A program made the translations under genes and the position numbers. Below, piece after piece: positions 61,983-64,000 of a DNA stretch of 64,000 bases (position 1 is the stretch's first letter; each line of letters starts with the position of its first letter). Source of the stretch: Spirodela intermedia (taxonomy: Eukaryota; Streptophyta; Magnoliopsida; Alismatales; Araceae); assembly GCA_902729315.2 (NCBI GenBank), contig LR746266.1, forward strand, positions 6,440,259-6,504,258. Direction: 5' to 3'. Below the pieces are notes generated by a model. It was given only the letters and a program-made list of their open reading frames with translations. It ran no database searches and was not told the DNA's origin.

Positions 61983-62591
61983 ATGGCGCATCCGCGGGTC
62001 CCTATTCTTGCCCCTGCCCGCTCACGCGGCGGCGGCTTTGCCCCTGGGGGTGGCGCCTTCCTGACCGCAGCGGGGCTACCCTTCCAGTGGGGCAACTCCG
62101 TCGCCCGTGGACGTCCTCTCCCGCGAGGGATACGCTACAACTGGGGCGGCGGCAGTGGCGGCAGCATCAGGAGAGAGGAGGGAGTCGAGGACGCAGATGC
62201 GGACATGGAGGAGTTGCTGGCCCGGTCCCAGAAGAGACTCCTCATCGACGTGCGCCCACCGCCGGAATGGAGATCGGAGGGGGAGACCGTCAGGAGGAAG
62301 GGCAGGGAGTTGCTGTTCCGTGAGTTCTGCCTCCATCTCGGCCTCACGCCGCAGGAGGTCGGGGCGATCTGGCGGGGAGACGACTTGGAGGAGAAGGTGC
62401 GAGATTTTCTGGACGAGTGGGGGTGGAGATACCGGCCTCTGTCACAGAGGGCGGCGGTGGAGATGCTGGACGAACATATGGCGTCGGTGTATGGAAGAAA
62501 CACCAGTGCAGAGAGGTCTTCCTCTCCCATCGGGCCTCTTCGTCTTCTTCTCCGTACCTTGGGCCGCGACCCACAAACGGAGAGCAGATGA
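61983..62591 (+). CDS. Uncharacterised Gly/Arg-rich protein
   Basis: I do not recognise this protein. It is a single-exon frame of 202 residues from the first ATG; the frame stays open 285 bp upstream, but without an ATG. The N-terminal 60 residues are Gly- and Arg-rich (ILAPARSRGGGFAPGG, RGIRYNWGGGSGG). The C-terminal two thirds is charged and looks ordered and helical: MEELLARSQKRLLIDVRPPP, LLFREFCLHLGLTPQEVG, DLEEKVRDFLDEWGWRYRP, AVEMLDEHMASVYGR. There are no membrane segments. An RG-rich start combined with a helical domain would suit an RNA-associated or organellar protein, but that is only inference. It lies tail-to-tail with the glutamyl-tRNA reductase gene. Confidence 0.6.
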   Translation: MAHPRVPILAPARSRGGGFAPGGGAFLTAAGLPFQWGNSVARGRPLPRGIRYNWGGGSGGSIRREEGVEDADADMEELLARSQKRLLIDVRPPPEWRSEGETVRRKGRELLFREFCLHLGLTPQEVGAIWRGDDLEEKVRDFLDEWGWRYRPLSQRAAVEMLDEHMASVYGRNTSAERSSSPIGPLRLLLRTLGRDPQTESR

Positions 62592-63212
62592 GAGAGAGAA
62601 CGGACAAAGAAGAAGCGCCCCATCTAGTCCGGTCCTCTCTCTCTCTCTCTCTCTCGCTTGTAGATAAGATCCAGAATGGGGGCGACAGACGACTGCTTCT
62701 TTTCTCCTCCCCCTCTCGGCCTTGTAGTCAGCTGCTGGGTGTTCTATAAATAATGAGAAACTCGCGGCAATGTGTCTCAGCTGTTAACATGATCGGACGG
62801 AAGAAATTTGGGTCAGCGCTGAAGACAAGGAGCATGTGCCAGAAACAAGCGAGGGAGAAGGGGGGTCGGTCTGGCTCAGACGAAGCCAGCGAGAAACGTG
62901 TGAGTTGAACGAAACTAGTCCTTCATCTCGCAGTCTTTGGCAACGCAGATCTTACGGCTAAAAAACTAGTTGAATGGGAATTACGAAGATGGGGGAAATT
63001 CTCCATGCCTGAGTTACAATTATCACGATGAACTGATCATGAATCTGAGGTGATCGTCCTCTTATTCCACCGAAAGAACAAATGAGCCAAGGGTCGCAAG
63101 AATTATCAGGTTCTTCACACCGAACCAAGTCAGAAGAATGAAACGCTCCGAAAAAATTGAGTGAGTGAAGGGGAGAGTCTGTGAGCCATCAATATTCAGC
63201 ATTAGGTTCATG
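62592..63212. other. Intergenic: 3' flanks of convergent genes
   Basis: 621 bp between two stop codons, with a (CT)n tract at 62634-62655. It probably holds the two 3' UTRs; nothing else is seen. Confidence 0.6.
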
Positions 63213-64000
63213 TCATCTTTGAGCTTTCTCGACCTTGGATTTGATCTTCTGCTCCAGAACTGATTTCTCCGTGTCGAGACTGAACATCCTGTTGAGAGCG
63301 TGCATATTCTCGAGCATCTCGTCGAGGTTCCGACTATCGCTGCCGTCGCATCTCAAGTGTTGCAATGGGCCATGAAGGAGCTTGTTGACGATGCCTGTGC
63401 TCATCTCGTCCAGAGCCTTTCTGAATCTCTTCCTCAAATCGTCGTCGCCAATCTTCTGCAAGCACTTTTCAAGCTCCGAGAGTCTGATCCGGTCGGCGTA
63501 GGATCTTAGCCTCTTGATGGTGGGCACCGTCTCCAGAGAATCCCTCCACGCCTCGAACCGTCTCAGTTCCTCTTCGATGATCGATTGAGCCTCCGTGGCC
63601 TTCCGGAGCCGATCTTCCCTGTTTGCTTCCACCACCTCCTTGAGATCATCCACGTTGAAAACTCGCGCAGTTCCAACCTCAGAGACACACGAGCCCACAT
63701 TTCTAGGAACAGCAATGTCGATGAAAAGTCGCGAGCCCCCGGCGGCTTCGCTTACTGGAGGCAGAACCTCCACATCCTCTTTCAAGAACAACGGTACCTC
63801 GGAGGCGGTGCTCGTGAAGATCACGTCAGATTTCGCTGCACAAGAGTGCATCTCGCTCAGGGGCTTGTAGTTTATGTCCATGCCTTTCAACTCTTCGCGT
63901 AAGGCCGCAACTCTTTCCTCCGAGCGATTCACCACCACAACGGAGGTGCAACCCTTTGCAGCCAAATGCTTGATCACCAGCTTCCCCATCTTGCCTGCAC
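63213..64000 (-). CDS. HEMA: Glutamyl-tRNA reductase, C-terminal part (cut by window edge)
   Basis: NADPH-dependent plastid enzyme that reduces glutamyl-tRNA to glutamate-1-semialdehyde, the committed and feedback-controlled step of tetrapyrrole (chlorophyll and haem) synthesis. The visible 261 residues are one open exon running off the right end. They start within the Rossmann NADPH site ([33 protein letters not shown]) and continue through [27 protein letters not shown] and [20 protein letters not shown]. The dimerisation helices include [18 protein letters not shown] and [17 protein letters not shown], ending KSKVEKAQR. The missing part would hold the plastid leader and the catalytic N-domain. 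Which HEMA paralogue it is cannot be decided. Confidence 0.96.
   Translation of the reverse strand, partial: AGKMGKLVIKHLAAKGCTSVVVVNRSEERVAALREELKGMDINYKPLSEMHSCAAKSDVIFTSTASEVPLFLKEDVEVLPPVSEAAGGSRLFIDIAVPRNVGSCVSEVGTARVFNVDDLKEVVEANREDRLRKATEAQSIIEEELRRFEAWRDSLETVPTIKRLRSYADRIRLSELEKCLQKIGDDDLRKRFRKALDEMSTGIVNKLLHGPLQHLRCDGSDSRNLDEMLENMHALNRMFSLDTEKSVLEQKIKSKVEKAQR

Noticed and set aside
1-64000. CRISPR arrays, bacterial operons, phage or viral genes
   Set aside because: Nothing of this kind is present; gene structure is plant nuclear throughout.

Overview
The window is nuclear DNA of a flowering plant. Its genes are split by short GT-AG introns, and their products match angiosperm enzymes and regulators closely. 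First exons are very GC-rich while introns and spacers are AT-rich. This contrast and the many CT/GA microsatellites beside promoters suggest a monocot with a compact genome, but the species cannot be fixed from the sequence alone.

Layout, left to right: a 5'-truncated mitochondrial serine hydroxymethyltransferase (+, 1-4221); an organellar M3 oligopeptidase (+, 4769-13719); an unrecognised single-exon gene (-, 14172-15179); a GTE7-type bromodomain/NET protein (-, 17260-19493); a doubtful small reading frame (+, 20423-20758); a PB1-domain protein (-, 21818-23581) divergent from a 20-exon fatty acid amide hydrolase (+, 24130-37290); an ODR4-like membrane protein (+, 37903-43437); a GH3 beta-xylosidase (-, 44240-47283); a phosphoglycerate-mutase-like protein with a probable plastid leader (-, 48277-54875); a bHLH93/ICE-type transcription factor (+, 57609-59322); an unrecognised Gly/Arg-rich gene (+, 61983-62591); and the 3' part of glutamyl-tRNA reductase (-, 63213 to the window end).

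These are separately transcribed housekeeping and regulatory genes, with no operon-like or defence-cluster logic. The clearest unexplained structure is a complete miniature LTR retrotransposon (TRIM type) at 32666-33630, inside a FAAH intron and antisense to the gene. It has matching LTRs, a tRNA-Met primer site, a polypurine tract and a 5-bp target duplication. Other points of interest are a split plastid leader in the phosphoglycerate-mutase-like gene, an alternative terminal exon in the ODR4 gene, a 15-G coding homopolymer in FAAH, TTAGGG repeats inside the bromodomain coding sequence, and a TATA-like box almost touching the first ATG of the oligopeptidase gene. I found no convincing new multi-gene system. 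Exon borders were assigned by eye from splice sites, reading frame and remembered family sequence; each complete multi-exon model sums to a whole number of codons.
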